A DNA stretch of 64,000 bases from Weissella paramesenteroides ATCC 33313 (GCF_000160575.1 NZ_GG697132.1:205606-269605); one strand, 5' to 3'; positions 48,078 to 58,850 are shown, counted from the stretch's first letter. Numbers and translations: made by a program. The notes: generated by a model from the letters alone, not told the origin.

Positions 48078-48101
48078 TCATTTTATGAGAATTCTTTAAT
48101 T

Positions 48102-48437
48102 TTATACAGACTGTGCTAGCCAATCCATTACCTGTTGTGGATTCAAACGCTCACCATTACCAATATGGTCAACTTGTTTGCCATCCTCAAAAAGAACAAA
48201 AGCAGGAATACCCATCAATCCTTGTTCTTGCGCAATGGCTAAGTTTGCATCACGGTCAGCATCAAACCAGTTAATACCTGCAGAAGTGACACTTTTTTTA
48301 ATATCTTTAACGAAAGGCTTGATAGCTTTGCAGTCACCACACCAATCAGCTTGCAAGAACATCACTTGCTTACCAGGCTTTGCGATTTCTTGGCGAATTG
48401 TTTCATCATCATTTAACTCTGGTTGATAAAATTCCAT
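48102..48437 (-). CDS. thioredoxin-family protein
   Basis: Small thiol-disulfide protein of 111 residues with active site ADWCGDCKAI (near residue 32-41), cis-Pro in MGIPAFVLF. The CGDC centre differs from the CGPC of housekeeping thioredoxin, so it is a thioredoxin-like variant. ATG 48437 lies seven bases after GAGGGC; two upstream in-frame ATGs touch or overlap that site. It could supply electrons to the fRMsr product nearby; this is inference. Confidence 0.87.
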   Translation of the reverse strand: MEFYQPELNDDETIRQEIAKPGKQVMFLQADWCGDCKAIKPFVKDIKKSVTSAGINWFDADRDANLAIAQEQGLMGIPAFVLFEDGKQVDHIGNGERLNPQQVMDWLAQSV

Positions 48438-48552
48438 GTTCATGCCCTCTTTCACTTATTTATAGTAAAAATATCAACTATCTATTCATTAGTCAATGAT
48501 AGCCTCTTTGAGTATGAACGATTAACCACCAAATCGCAACCAATTTAAATAA

Positions 48553-49641
48553 CTAAACCTCACGCAATCGTAGATCTTGTACTCGTGTTTGCCCAATAAC
48601 ACGTAGGAAACGATAATAGAACCAAGCAAGCACCGCTGGGATCGCAACCCCGAAGACAATCAACAAAATCAAGCCTTGCATATTATGTGCTGCCAACCAA
48701 AGTGGTGCAATCAATGAGTTCAATCCCAATCCAGCCAAAGCATATGGTACTTTAAATCCAAAGCCAACCACTGCGATCACTGCCGTCACCATCGCAATCG
48801 CTGCTGGCCCAACTGCTAAAATTGGACGCTTTAGCAAATTAGCAAATTGTACCTTAGGTGTTACCAAGCCTTGCGCAATATTACCACCAATGGTGTTTTG
48901 GTCATATGACATTGCTGTGAATGAAACAAAGGCAACGGTCGTACCAATCAGTGCCGCACCAGATGACATAGGATCCAACTGAACGGCGATTGCCAAAGCA
49001 GCTGATGAAGCCGGAGTCATCAAGAACACAAACCAAGCAAATGAAACAACCAATGAACCAAGAACTGGATTAACTTGCATGGTATGTCCTAGCGCACCAC
49101 TCACCCAATTTAGCGCTGGTGTTGTCACAGATGCCAATGCTAAACCAGCGATTGAACCAACCATTGTTACCGCAAATGGTACCAAAACCATATCCAATGG
49201 GGTCTTTCCCGTCATCCACTTACCCAGCATGGCTGCAATGACACCTGCCAATACAGCTGAGACCGGCTGTCCTGATGTCATGATTTGTGACCCAGCATCC
49301 TGAGCTGCCACCCAACCGGTAGCAGTCATCGTATGCGTTGCCACATCGGATGTAAAGTAAACACTATTCGCACCAACAGTAGAAGCAATCATTGTTGCCC
49401 CAATAACCAATGTTGACGTACGCATCATCACCGCAATAGCCATCCCCAAAGCAGGTGCTAATAACTTTTGTGCAATATTCCCAACTTGTACCAATGCATC
49501 CCAATGAATGGTTGTACCAACTGTATTAACCAACAGACCAATTCCTAAAAACACCAACACCGTATTTGAAACACCTTGCGAAACTAGGAAAACATAATCC
49601 TTGGCTGTCAATTTCTTTTCTTGCTCTTGTCCTTGCACCAT
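48553..49641 (-). CDS. PTS-IIC-like membrane transporter (PF13303-type), substrate unknown
   Basis: Integral membrane protein of 362 residues, 9-10 helices, resembling the PTS_EIIC_2 group, with Gly/Ala-rich helices and the motif TPASSAALAIAVQLDPMSSGAALIG. No EIIA or EIIB domain is fused or encoded nearby, so it may not be a sugar PTS component. ATG 49641 follows AAGGAGCA. Upstream is a short Ile/Leu-rich leader peptide and a terminator, suggesting control by branched-chain amino acids. Confidence 0.75.
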   Translation of the reverse strand: MVQGQEQEKKLTAKDYVFLVSQGVSNTVLVFLGIGLLVNTVGTTIHWDALVQVGNIAQKLLAPALGMAIAVMMRTSTLVIGATMIASTVGANSVYFTSDVATHTMTATGWVAAQDAGSQIMTSGQPVSAVLAGVIAAMLGKWMTGKTPLDMVLVPFAVTMVGSIAGLALASVTTPALNWVSGALGHTMQVNPVLGSLVVSFAWFVFLMTPASSAALAIAVQLDPMSSGAALIGTTVAFVSFTAMSYDQNTIGGNIAQGLVTPKVQFANLLKRPILAVGPAAIAMVTAVIAVVGFGFKVPYALAGLGLNSLIAPLWLAAHNMQGLILLIVFGVAIPAVLAWFYYRFLRVIGQTRVQDLRLREV

Positions 49642-49677
49642 AACACCTGCTCCTTTTTCTTTTGGAATTGAAGATAC

Positions 49678-49715
49678 AAAAAACCGCTAGTTGGAAAAAT
49701 CCTAACTAGCGGTTC
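49678..49715 (-). terminator. attenuator terminator before the PTS-IIC-like gene
   Basis: AACCGCTAGTTAGGA / TCCAACTAGCGGTT near-perfect stem followed by TTTTTT. A second perfect hairpin GTCGGCCC / GGGCCGAC lies upstream at 49741-49764. Confidence 0.85.
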
Positions 49716-49782
49716 ACGAATAACAATTCAGTGATAAACTAGTCGGCCCCTTTTTAGGGCCGACACAAATTGCACGACCCTT

Positions 49783-49860
49783 TTAGCTGATAATAATCAA
49801 GTCTAAAATTAAGCCGCGTAATAACGCATTGTTTGTGTTGTTCATCATTGTCTTTGTCAT
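49783..49860 (-). CDS. 25-residue Ile/Leu-rich leader peptide
   Basis: ATG 49860 follows an ACGGAGA site. The peptide starts MTKTMMNNTNN, continues ALLRGLILD and ends LIIIS; nine of the last 14 residues are Leu or Ile. Stop TAA (49785-49783) lies shortly before two strong hairpins, the second a terminator. The design matches ilv/leu-type attenuation leaders. Confidence 0.68.
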   Translation of the reverse strand: MTKTMMNNTNNALLRGLILDLIIIS

Positions 49861-50080
49861 ACGATTTATCTCCGTTTTTGTTTGATGTCCTTTATTATGC
49901 ACCTAAAAATTTGAATGTCAACACTTTATTTTAATCTTATTTTAATAATCTTTCTTTTAGCTCATTTAAATAATGCTGAATATACTGTCATAATCAACTT
50001 TCTTAATTTATTTTTTAAGTTTAGCGACTAAAATAACTCACCAATCATTACTTAAAAAATTGAACAAGGAGATCCTGCTT

Positions 50081-51019
50081 ATGAGCGTGTTTGAACAACC
50101 AATTTTAGATGCCATTATTGTTTTCCCAATTATCTGCCTAATATTATATCTACCGTTTATGTTTTATCAGTATCGTAGATATGACCGTGTGACACTTTGG
50201 CATACCATCATGACATTCAGTTTTATTTTCTATCTAACAAGTGCTTTTTTCATTGTTAATTTACCATTGCCTTCTGAACGGTACATTCAACACTTAATCG
50301 CCATTGATTACCCAACCATGAACCTTGATCCACTAAAAATAATTAAGTCATTTATTTCAAGCAATCCACTTTTGCATGGTGGTAGTTTAATTGCCGGTCT
50401 ACGTGATGCTACTGTCAGTCAAGTTGTTCTCAACATTTTTCTAACCGTGCCATTTGGTATTTACCTACGTTTTTACTACAAAAAATCATTTAGAACCACA
50501 TTGCTACTCACTATCTTGCTAACCTCTTTCTTTGAAATAACCCAGCTAACTGGACTTTATAATATCTACGCTCGTCCATATCGCTTATTTGATGTCGATG
50601 ATTTAATTCTAAATACCCTGGGTGGTGTGCTTGGTTGGATTTTTGTACCACTACTTGATAAATTAATCCCTTCTCGTGAGCGAATAGAGCACTTAGTAAT
50701 CAATAATCGGGATCGTGTGACCTTTATTCATCAGACACTATCCTTTACACTCAATATCACACTGAACATTCTTATTTGCATCTTGCTACACAGCTTCTTC
50801 CCAAACCACTTAGCAACCATTAATTTTTTCGCCAATTTATTGATCTGGGGAATGATACCCGCGTTAACATCAAGTACAATTGGACAACAACTTATTCAAA
50901 CGACAGTAAAAACAGCACAACAAAAAAATTGGCGATTAATCCTACGTAATTTATCATTGATTAGCTGTATTAACTTTGTACTACCAACATGGATGACCAT
51001 GCTAGGACGAATTATTTAA
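50081..51019 (+). CDS. VanZ-like membrane protein
   Basis: Integral membrane protein of 312 residues. The middle holds a VanZ-type domain (NIFLTVPFGIYLRF, then EITQLTGLYNIYARPYRLFDVDDLILNTLGGVLGWI near residues 130-200), followed by an extra three-helix RDD-like tail. VanZ proteins alter sensitivity to teicoplanin-type glycopeptides and lipopeptides; the native role is unknown. ATG 50081 follows AAGGAG; an upstream TTG would overlap that site. Confidence 0.82.
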   Translation: MSVFEQPILDAIIVFPIICLILYLPFMFYQYRRYDRVTLWHTIMTFSFIFYLTSAFFIVNLPLPSERYIQHLIAIDYPTMNLDPLKIIKSFISSNPLLHGGSLIAGLRDATVSQVVLNIFLTVPFGIYLRFYYKKSFRTTLLLTILLTSFFEITQLTGLYNIYARPYRLFDVDDLILNTLGGVLGWIFVPLLDKLIPSRERIEHLVINNRDRVTFIHQTLSFTLNITLNILICILLHSFFPNHLATINFFANLLIWGMIPALTSSTIGQQLIQTTVKTAQQKNWRLILRNLSLISCINFVLPTWMTMLGRII

Positions 51020-51130
51020 TAGCAATGAATTACGTATAACAGAGAGATATATTAATTTTTTTTAATAAACATAGCGATTTTTAATTAAAAGACTGTTATC
51101 ATGATATTCAATAGTGTTTTTACTATTTAA

Positions 51131-52519
<1,389 letters not shown>

Positions 52520-52526
52520 AATATGA

Positions 52527-52568
52527 AAAAAGCAGTTGGGACAAAAGAATTTGTTCCAACTGCTTTTG
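52527..52568. terminator. bidirectional terminator of the GTTGGGAC family
   Basis: AAAAAGCAGTTGGGACA / TGTTCCAACTGCTTTT with AAAGAATT loop; between convergent gdhA and the opp operon. Confidence 0.85.
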
Positions 52569-52574
52569 ACTAGC

Positions 52575-53456
52575 CTAAATATCATTCTCCAAAACCCAAT
52601 GTTGTGGTTCTCTTTCAACAAAATTACCTTGTACGCCTAGCGGTTGTCCTTGAAACGGTTCATAAGTAATTGGTGAATCAAGCTTGGTTGTTGGAACTGC
52701 AGACAACAAAGACTGCGTATATGGATGTAACGGATTTTGATAAACTGCCCTTGTCGGACCACTTTCAACTATTCTTCCTTGAAACATAACTAAAATTCGG
52801 TCACTAATATAATTCACAACCGACAAATCATGGGCAATAAACAAGAAAGTCAGGTCACGTTTAACACGTAATGATTTGAGTAAATTAATTATTTGCGCTT
52901 GGACTGAAACATCCAATGCTGATACGGGTTCATCCAAACATAGAATACTAGGCTGAACCGCTAAGGCACGGGCAATACCGATTCTCTGCCGTTGACCACC
53001 TGAAAATTCATGCGGATAGCGATCAATAGCATTTTTCGGCAAACCAACTGCCTGCAACAAATCAATAACTTGTTTTTCACGATCAGCTTTATTATTAGCA
53101 AGTTTAAAATTATCAATTCCTTCAGCAATAATCTCACCAACCCGAAGTCGAGGATTTAAAGAATCAAAAGGGTTTTGAAAAACCATTTGAACTTGTCGTC
53201 GAAATTCCTCACGTTGTTTTGCATTAAAACGTGTCACATCCGTTCCCTTATATTTAACTTCTCCACTCGTTGGTGATAACAAACGTGTTAAAACACGAGT
53301 CGTTGTTGTCTTGCCACTACCTGATTCACCAACAAGTCCTAAAATCTCACCCTGTTTAAGGGTAAATGAAATATCTTTAACAGCATCCCGTGCGTTTTTC
53401 TTTTTACCAAATGTTACCGTCAAATGCTGAACGTCAAATACTGTATCGTCAGTCAT
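52575..53456 (-). CDS. oppF: oligopeptide ABC transporter ATPase OppF-type
   Basis: ATPase of 293 residues: Walker A GESGSGKTT (near 41), signature FSGGQRQRIGIARAL (near 150), Walker B ILCLDEPVSALDV, and C-terminal oligopeptide-type tail (HPYTQSLLSAVP). Its start overlaps the end of oppD by eight bases. Last gene of the Met T-box-controlled operon. Confidence 0.93.
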   Translation of the reverse strand: MTDDTVFDVQHLTVTFGKKKNARDAVKDISFTLKQGEILGLVGESGSGKTTTTRVLTRLLSPTSGEVKYKGTDVTRFNAKQREEFRRQVQMVFQNPFDSLNPRLRVGEIIAEGIDNFKLANNKADREKQVIDLLQAVGLPKNAIDRYPHEFSGGQRQRIGIARALAVQPSILCLDEPVSALDVSVQAQIINLLKSLRVKRDLTFLFIAHDLSVVNYISDRILVMFQGRIVESGPTRAVYQNPLHPYTQSLLSAVPTTKLDSPITYEPFQGQPLGVQGNFVEREPQHWVLENDI

Positions 53457-54504
53457 AAAACTTTCTCCCCTCAGTCATTTGTTCGAATTGCTGCCAACGT
53501 TCTTTAATTTCTACTGGTGGCTCATATGCTGGTGAACGATTATCCAATAACCACGTTTTAGCAAAGTGAGTTGAACTAACTTTAAAAAAAGTAGGTTCTT
53601 GATTAAAGTCAATGGCTAGTGCATACGGATTACGTGCAGCAAAAGCATCCCCCTTTGGAGGGAAACGTAAATCTGGTGGATTTCCAGGTAAAGTAAATAA
53701 TTGATCGTTACCCACTTTATTTTCAGGTACTGCTTCCAACAACCCCCAAGTGTAAGGATGTTGCGGGTTATAAAAGATTTCTCGAGTTTTACCAATCTCT
53801 ATAATTTTCCCGGCGTACATAACTGCCACCCGATCGGCTAAGTTTGCTGCAACGGCCAGATTATGTGTAATAAAAATAACGGATAGGTTCAACTCTTTTT
53901 GTTGTTGTCTTAGGAGTTTTAAAATATTTGCCTGTGTCGTAACATCCAATGCAGTTGTTGGTTCATCAGCAATCAATATATCAGGCCGTGAAATCAATGC
54001 CATTGCAATCACTATTCTTTGCAGTTGTCCTCCTGAAAATTCATGTGGATACTTACGATAGGCAATTTTTGGCTCTGCAATACCAACAGCAGATAGCTGC
54101 TCATAGACTTTCTTCTTTGCGTCACTTTTATTGATATGTTGATGGGCAATTGCTGCTTCCAAAATTTGTTTTCCCACTCGCATTGTCGGGTTTAAAGCAC
54201 TTAGAGCATCTTGAGATATCAATCCAATTTGTCTGCCCCTAACTTGCTGCAACTCTTTTTTGGATAAACTCAAAATATCTCGATCAAATATCTGTAAATA
54301 ATCTGCGCTGACTTGACTCTTCGCAGGTAACAAACCCATTAAGGCGTGCATTGCGATTGATTTACCAGAACCTGATTCACCGACGATAGCTAATGTTTCT
54401 CCTTGATACAAGTCAAAATCAATGCCACGAGTTGCGTAAAGCGGTTGCCCCGCAACATCCAGCGTAACTTGCAAATTTTTGACAGTAACTACTTTTTCAT
54501 TCAA
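53449..54504 (-). CDS. oppD: oligopeptide ABC transporter ATPase OppD-type
   Basis: ATPase of 351 residues with Walker A GESGSGKSI, signature FSGGQLQRIVIAMAL, Walker B ILIADEPTTALDV, and the HPYTWGLLEAVP plus late oligo_HPY tail (about 265-300). Pairs with OppF. It follows the small membrane protein gene by four bases. Confidence 0.93.
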   Translation of the reverse strand: MNEKVVTVKNLQVTLDVAGQPLYATRGIDFDLYQGETLAIVGESGSGKSIAMHALMGLLPAKSQVSADYLQIFDRDILSLSKKELQQVRGRQIGLISQDALSALNPTMRVGKQILEAAIAHQHINKSDAKKKVYEQLSAVGIAEPKIAYRKYPHEFSGGQLQRIVIAMALISRPDILIADEPTTALDVTTQANILKLLRQQQKELNLSVIFITHNLAVAANLADRVAVMYAGKIIEIGKTREIFYNPQHPYTWGLLEAVPENKVGNDQLFTLPGNPPDLRFPPKGDAFAARNPYALAIDFNQEPTFFKVSSTHFAKTWLLDNRSPAYEPPVEIKERWQQFEQMTEGRKFYD

Positions 54505-54508
54505 AATT

Positions 54509-54871
54509 TCACCCCTCCGCTAATAAACGATTTAATATTTCTAGTACCATTAGCAGACAAAGATTCAACCCCACAAGTCTAAGCAGGTTAAATATGAAAG
54601 TTGATCCAGTACGATGTAGCAATCGCTTAATTCGCTGACCACTTTTAAAAATTGTTTTTTTGTCACTAGTGTTAGTAAGCAGATATATTGCTAAAATTAG
54701 CAATAATAACCCAAACGTTACGGAAAAGATGCTATTCATTGTCCAAATTAAATAAATGTATGAAAGATGATGATAAATTTTTAAGCTCATAAATACTGCA
54801 ATTAAACTCCCCAAAACAAGAGAGCCTATAAAAATTCCCATCGTCTTCATTTTTTTGTTTTCATCAAGCAA
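54509..54871 (-). CDS. small membrane protein of the opp operon (DUF3899-like)
   Basis: 120-residue membrane protein with about three hydrophobic segments (11-31, 41-64, 95-115) and a basic loop (SDKKTIFKSGQRIKRLLHR). Its place between oppC and oppD, with short gaps on both sides, is seen for DUF3899-type proteins in other lactobacillar opp operons; I name that family cautiously. Function unknown; it may help assemble or regulate the transporter. Confidence 0.65.
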   Translation of the reverse strand: MLDENKKMKTMGIFIGSLVLGSLIAVFMSLKIYHHLSYIYLIWTMNSIFSVTFGLLLLILAIYLLTNTSDKKTIFKSGQRIKRLLHRTGSTFIFNLLRLVGLNLCLLMVLEILNRLLAEG

Positions 54872-54889
54872 CTAAAATCAAGCTCCTTT

Positions 54890-55837
54890 CTAAACACTAT
54901 AACGTGGATCAAGAGCATCACGAATGCCATCACCAACAATGTTAAAAGCTAATACAAGCAAAATCAAAATAACAATTGGAATATACAATTGATAAGGATG
55001 TTGCAACATCTGCTCTTGTCCGACTGAAATCAAAATACCTAAACTAGTATTTGGGGGCTGTAATCCTAACCCTAAGAAACTTAAACTAGCTTCAGCAAAA
55101 ATATTATCTGGAATACTTCGTCCAATATCTAAAATTAAAATGCTCATCATATTTGGCACAAAATGCTTTAAAGTAATTTTCCATAAAGGAGTATTTAACA
55201 TCTTAGCTGCCGTCACATAATCCAAATTTTTCAACTGTTTAACTAACCCACGAGTTTGTCTAGCTGCTCCTGCCCACGAAGTGACAGCAAGGGCAAATAA
55301 CATAGTGATCACGCCATTCCCTAAAATTGCCATCAAAATCATAGTAATCAAAAGGCTTGGAATTGAATTAAAAATTTCAATAATTCGTAACATGATGGCA
55401 TCCGTTTTTCCACCAATAAAAGCCATGGTAACGCCATAAATAGTACCAAAAACTATCGACAGTGCAGTACTTACAATTGCCACCATAAATGAAACTCTCA
55501 CTCCTGCAGCCGCACGAACAAAAATATCTCTCCCTAAACGATCAGTCCCAAATAAATGTGATAAACTTGGCACTTGATTTTGCAATTCTGAATTGATTCT
55601 GTTTGGATCATATCCGTAAATCGCTCCGCCAAAAACTGCAATCAAAACTATCAAACACAAAATGATTAGCCAAATTGTACTAATACGTTCGCTAAAAAAC
55701 TTTTTTGCAAACTGTCTACTAAAACTGACGCTAGTCTCTGCATTATTTTCAGACTCCTCTTGGGAAAGAACTTTTCTTTGTGCAACAGTGACAAATCGAA
55801 ATTCTGTTTCCGTCGTTGCGTTAATATCTTGACTCAT
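54890..55837 (-). CDS. oppC: oligopeptide ABC transporter permease OppC-type
   Basis: Permease of 315 residues with a cytoplasmic N-terminal tail of about 50 residues, six helices, and the EAA loop (DYVTAAKMLNTPLWKITLKHF, split as DYVTAAKMLN and PLWKITLKHF). I prefer ATG 55837 (MSQDIN), eight bases after GAGGGG; an earlier ATG at 55861 overlaps oppB. Confidence 0.9.
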   Translation of the reverse strand: MSQDINATTETEFRFVTVAQRKVLSQEESENNAETSVSFSRQFAKKFFSERISTIWLIILCLIVLIAVFGGAIYGYDPNRINSELQNQVPSLSHLFGTDRLGRDIFVRAAAGVRVSFMVAIVSTALSIVFGTIYGVTMAFIGGKTDAIMLRIIEIFNSIPSLLITMILMAILGNGVITMLFALAVTSWAGAARQTRGLVKQLKNLDYVTAAKMLNTPLWKITLKHFVPNMMSILILDIGRSIPDNIFAEASLSFLGLGLQPPNTSLGILISVGQEQMLQHPYQLYIPIVILILLVLAFNIVGDGIRDALDPRYSV

Positions 55838-55850
55838 TGATTCATCCCCT

Positions 55851-56801
55851 CTATTCATCAACTAATTTTATACGTGGATCAACTAACGTATAAAAAACAT
55901 CCGTTACAAATAAGGACACAATATAAATTGTGGCTAAGAAGACTGTTTCACCTAAAATAATGGGAACATCCCGATTTGTTAATGCCTGGACGAAAAACTG
56001 CCCAATACCAGGAATCACAAAAATACCCTCAATAAAAACCGAACCAGTAATACCAAACGCAATCGTTACCGGCAATGATGTAATCAGAGGAATAAATGCA
56101 TTACGAACCACATGATGCATAATGACCTTCCTACCTGAAATTCCTTTAGCATAAGCGGTCTGAATATAATTACTACTTAAAACATCTAACATAGAGTTCT
56201 TTAAAAGACGGGCGTATGCTGCAATATAACTCATCCCCCCTGCGATAGTTGGCAATATTGTATACGACCAGCCACCTAGCCACATTTCGGAATCTTCTGG
56301 CCAGCCAATAATCGGAAAAAGCCCCAATTTGCCACCGAAAAAGCTTTGTAGTAACAAACCCAACACCAGGCTAGGAACTGAAATCAATAAAAGACTAACG
56401 ACCGTTACTGAACGATCAATCCAGGTATTTTTATATACTGCAGCCAAGATTCCTAAAAGTAGTCCCAAAGGAATACCTATAATCATTTGTTGCAACCCCA
56501 GGCGAGCAGAGGCAGGTAACTTTTCTTTTAACGCACCCGACAGCGTTTCGCCTGGTGTCACGATTGATTCACCAAATTCACCATGTAACATACTGTTCAC
56601 AGTTATTGCATAGCGCTCTAATACCGGCTTATCTAAGCCTGAGTTTTTGTATACTTGCGCACGTGCTTCCTCAGGTAAGCGATCCGTTTGCGCTGATAGA
56701 GCATCACCCGGTATTGCAGCTAGTAAAAAAAACGTGGCTGTTGCAATCAGAAAAAGAGAAATTAGTAACTCCACTGCGCGCTTTGCAATCATTCTCAACA
56801 A
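55851..56801 (-). CDS. oppB: oligopeptide ABC transporter permease OppB-type
   Basis: Permease of 316 residues. The N-terminal MLRMIAKRAVELLISLFLIATATFF is typical OppB; the EAA loop (YIQTAYAKGISGRKVIMHH, near 205) is present. Lies 30 bases after oppA. AGGAGAAATAAAATC precedes the start. Confidence 0.92.
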   Translation of the reverse strand: MLRMIAKRAVELLISLFLIATATFFLLAAIPGDALSAQTDRLPEEARAQVYKNSGLDKPVLERYAITVNSMLHGEFGESIVTPGETLSGALKEKLPASARLGLQQMIIGIPLGLLLGILAAVYKNTWIDRSVTVVSLLLISVPSLVLGLLLQSFFGGKLGLFPIIGWPEDSEMWLGGWSYTILPTIAGGMSYIAAYARLLKNSMLDVLSSNYIQTAYAKGISGRKVIMHHVVRNAFIPLITSLPVTIAFGITGSVFIEGIFVIPGIGQFFVQALTNRDVPIILGETVFLATIYIVSLFVTDVFYTLVDPRIKLVDE

Positions 56802-56831
56802 GATTTTATTTCTCCTCTCCCGATATAATAA

Positions 56832-58523
56832 TTATTTCTTATAGGCATATACATAGTTGTAAGTTGGACCAAATACTGGCGTCTGCAATCCCTTCACAGA
56901 TGAAGATGTAAACACCTTTGTTTTAGGCACAGTCGTTGGTGCAACACCAAAGTCTTTAGATACCAAAATCTTTTCCAATTGTTCATAAATTTGAAGGCGT
57001 TGCTTAGTATCTTTGGTATTCTGCAATGTCGCAAACAACTTATCGTATTCATCACTCTTATAACCACCAAAGAAGCGCTGGAAGCCATTATTAGATGACC
57101 AGAGTGATAAGAAGGTTTCTGGGTCATTATAATCACCATACCAACCATTTGAGAGTAGATCATAATTTCCTTTATCTCGCTTAGAAACAAACGAAGCCGT
57201 ATCTGATTGTGAACTTGCCTTCACTGTAACGCCCAATTCATCTTTAAATTCCTGCTTTAAGTAAGATATTAAATCAGCATCATCACTACTATCGTTTGTT
57301 GTCAAAAATACTAATTTTACCTTACTTAAGTCCGTTGATTTACCGAGCTCTTTTAATCCTTTCTGGAATAACTTCTTCAGTTTAGCGGATGAATTATATT
57401 CTTTTTCTGATTGTGCCAAAATATTACCAGCTGACTTACGGTAATTTGTCGTACCGACAGTCACACTTCCAGGAATATATCCTTTTGCTGGTTGCTCTTG
57501 ACCATCACTTAACACCTTATTATATTTTGTGCGATTAATTGCCAGACTGATTGCTTCACGAATCTTAGCATTTTTCAACAAGCCTTGCGTACCACCTGTT
57601 TTTTGATTAAATACTAATAAGTTGGTTCCAGATCCCAGCTGACTTTTGACGTTCACTTTGCTACTCTTTGCTGCTTTTTTATAATTTAGAGCATCGGTAC
57701 CAGAAGCAACGACTGAATCCAACTGACCAGACTGTAGTAGAGAGGAAACTGTTGATGACTTTTCAGTCGTAATATACTTAACCTTATTAAGCTTAACCTG
57801 CTTGTTATTCCAAAACTTTTTATTTTTAGTTAATACAATCTTATCGTCAGTCTTCCACTGCGTAATTTTGAATGCACCATTAGATACTTGATCTTTCCAA
57901 TCCGTTTTCCATTTTTTATTTCCTTGCTTATTAATCAAGTCTAAACGAACCGGATAAAAGGCCACGTTCGAATACTTTTTCAAAAAATTTTCAGTTGGAT
58001 GGGCTAGTGTAATCTTAAATGTTTTCTTGTCGGGTGCAGAAACTCCAACTGATGAAGCTGGTGCTTTTCCCGTATTGTATGCCTCGGCATTTTTAATATC
58101 ATATCCGAGTGTGGCATAGGCAAATCCATTTTTAGGGTTCAATTCTCGTAAAGCCGAATCAACATAGTTTTGAGCTACCACGGCCTTACCATCTGACCAC
58201 TTAGAATCACGCAAATGGAATGTATAAGTCAAGCCATCCTCCGAAACTTCATATGATTTAGCACCTGCTAATTCAAGTTTATCTTTACCATTCTTTGAAT
58301 TAATACGAAAAAGGCCTTCTTGTGTCGCGTTTAAGATATCAAATTCATTAGCATTACGAACGTCATTGACGTCGACTGTTGTTGGGTCTGATTTTTCAAC
58401 TAAATTTAGTGTTTTTTTATCATCAGCACTGGCGCTCTGCACACCACTACCTACAAATTCAACTGCTGGAAATAAAATTGCAGTGACTAATAAAAATTTT
58501 TTAACATTGTGATTAATGCTCAT
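56832..58523 (-). CDS. oppA: oligopeptide-binding protein OppA-type
   Basis: SBP family 5 protein, 563 residues. The signal sequence (KKFLLVTAILFPAVEFVGSG) is followed by likely cleavage near QSASA-DD; there is no lipobox Cys. Mature start KTLNLVEKSDPTTVDVNDVRN and the WSDGKAVVAQNYVDSA motif identify a peptide-binding protein. ATG 58523 follows GGGGG by eight bases; the longer frame would read through the T-box terminator. The Met T-box leader suggests that the system imports Met-yielding peptides, or is induced when Met is short. Confidence 0.92.
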   Translation of the reverse strand: MSINHNVKKFLLVTAILFPAVEFVGSGVQSASADDKKTLNLVEKSDPTTVDVNDVRNANEFDILNATQEGLFRINSKNGKDKLELAGAKSYEVSEDGLTYTFHLRDSKWSDGKAVVAQNYVDSALRELNPKNGFAYATLGYDIKNAEAYNTGKAPASSVGVSAPDKKTFKITLAHPTENFLKKYSNVAFYPVRLDLINKQGNKKWKTDWKDQVSNGAFKITQWKTDDKIVLTKNKKFWNNKQVKLNKVKYITTEKSSTVSSLLQSGQLDSVVASGTDALNYKKAAKSSKVNVKSQLGSGTNLLVFNQKTGGTQGLLKNAKIREAISLAINRTKYNKVLSDGQEQPAKGYIPGSVTVGTTNYRKSAGNILAQSEKEYNSSAKLKKLFQKGLKELGKSTDLSKVKLVFLTTNDSSDDADLISYLKQEFKDELGVTVKASSQSDTASFVSKRDKGNYDLLSNGWYGDYNDPETFLSLWSSNNGFQRFFGGYKSDEYDKLFATLQNTKDTKQRLQIYEQLEKILVSKDFGVAPTTVPKTKVFTSSSVKGLQTPVFGPTYNYVYAYKK

Positions 58524-58564
58524 ATTAATTTCCCCCTTATCATATGTACGATCATGGTATTTAT

Positions 58565-58850
58565 TATTAATAAATACGACAATAAAAAAGTCCTTACTCA
58601 TCAGATATGAGTAAGGACGAATATTTCGTGGTACCACCTTTATTTATGATCTAAAGACCATCTCAAAAGCTCAGACTAATTATCAATGAAATTAGTCTTA
58701 ACATTGGAAAATAACGGTTCCTACCGTAAGTGTCGCTTGCACGCACTTATTGCTACGAGTTCATCTTCACTATGCCTCGGGTTAGCTTTTTTCACCAAAC
58801 AAGCTTCTCTGTATACCTTAATCACCGTTACTCTTCTCGATTTTTGCAAT
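58565..58850 (-). promoter_or_regulatory. T-box leader, methionine (AUG) specifier, for the opp operon
   Basis: T-box core AGGTGGTACCACG (58640-58628) and terminator GTCCTTACTCATA / TATGAGTAAGGAC (58583-58618) then T6. Stem I starts GAGAAGAGTAACGG. The specifier loop reads GAAG-ATG-A-ACTC with AUG at 58764-58762, the same register as in the fRMsr leader, and the AGAGTAACG and ACGGTAGGAACCGTTAT blocks are also shared, so the two leaders are close homologues. Confidence 0.87.
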
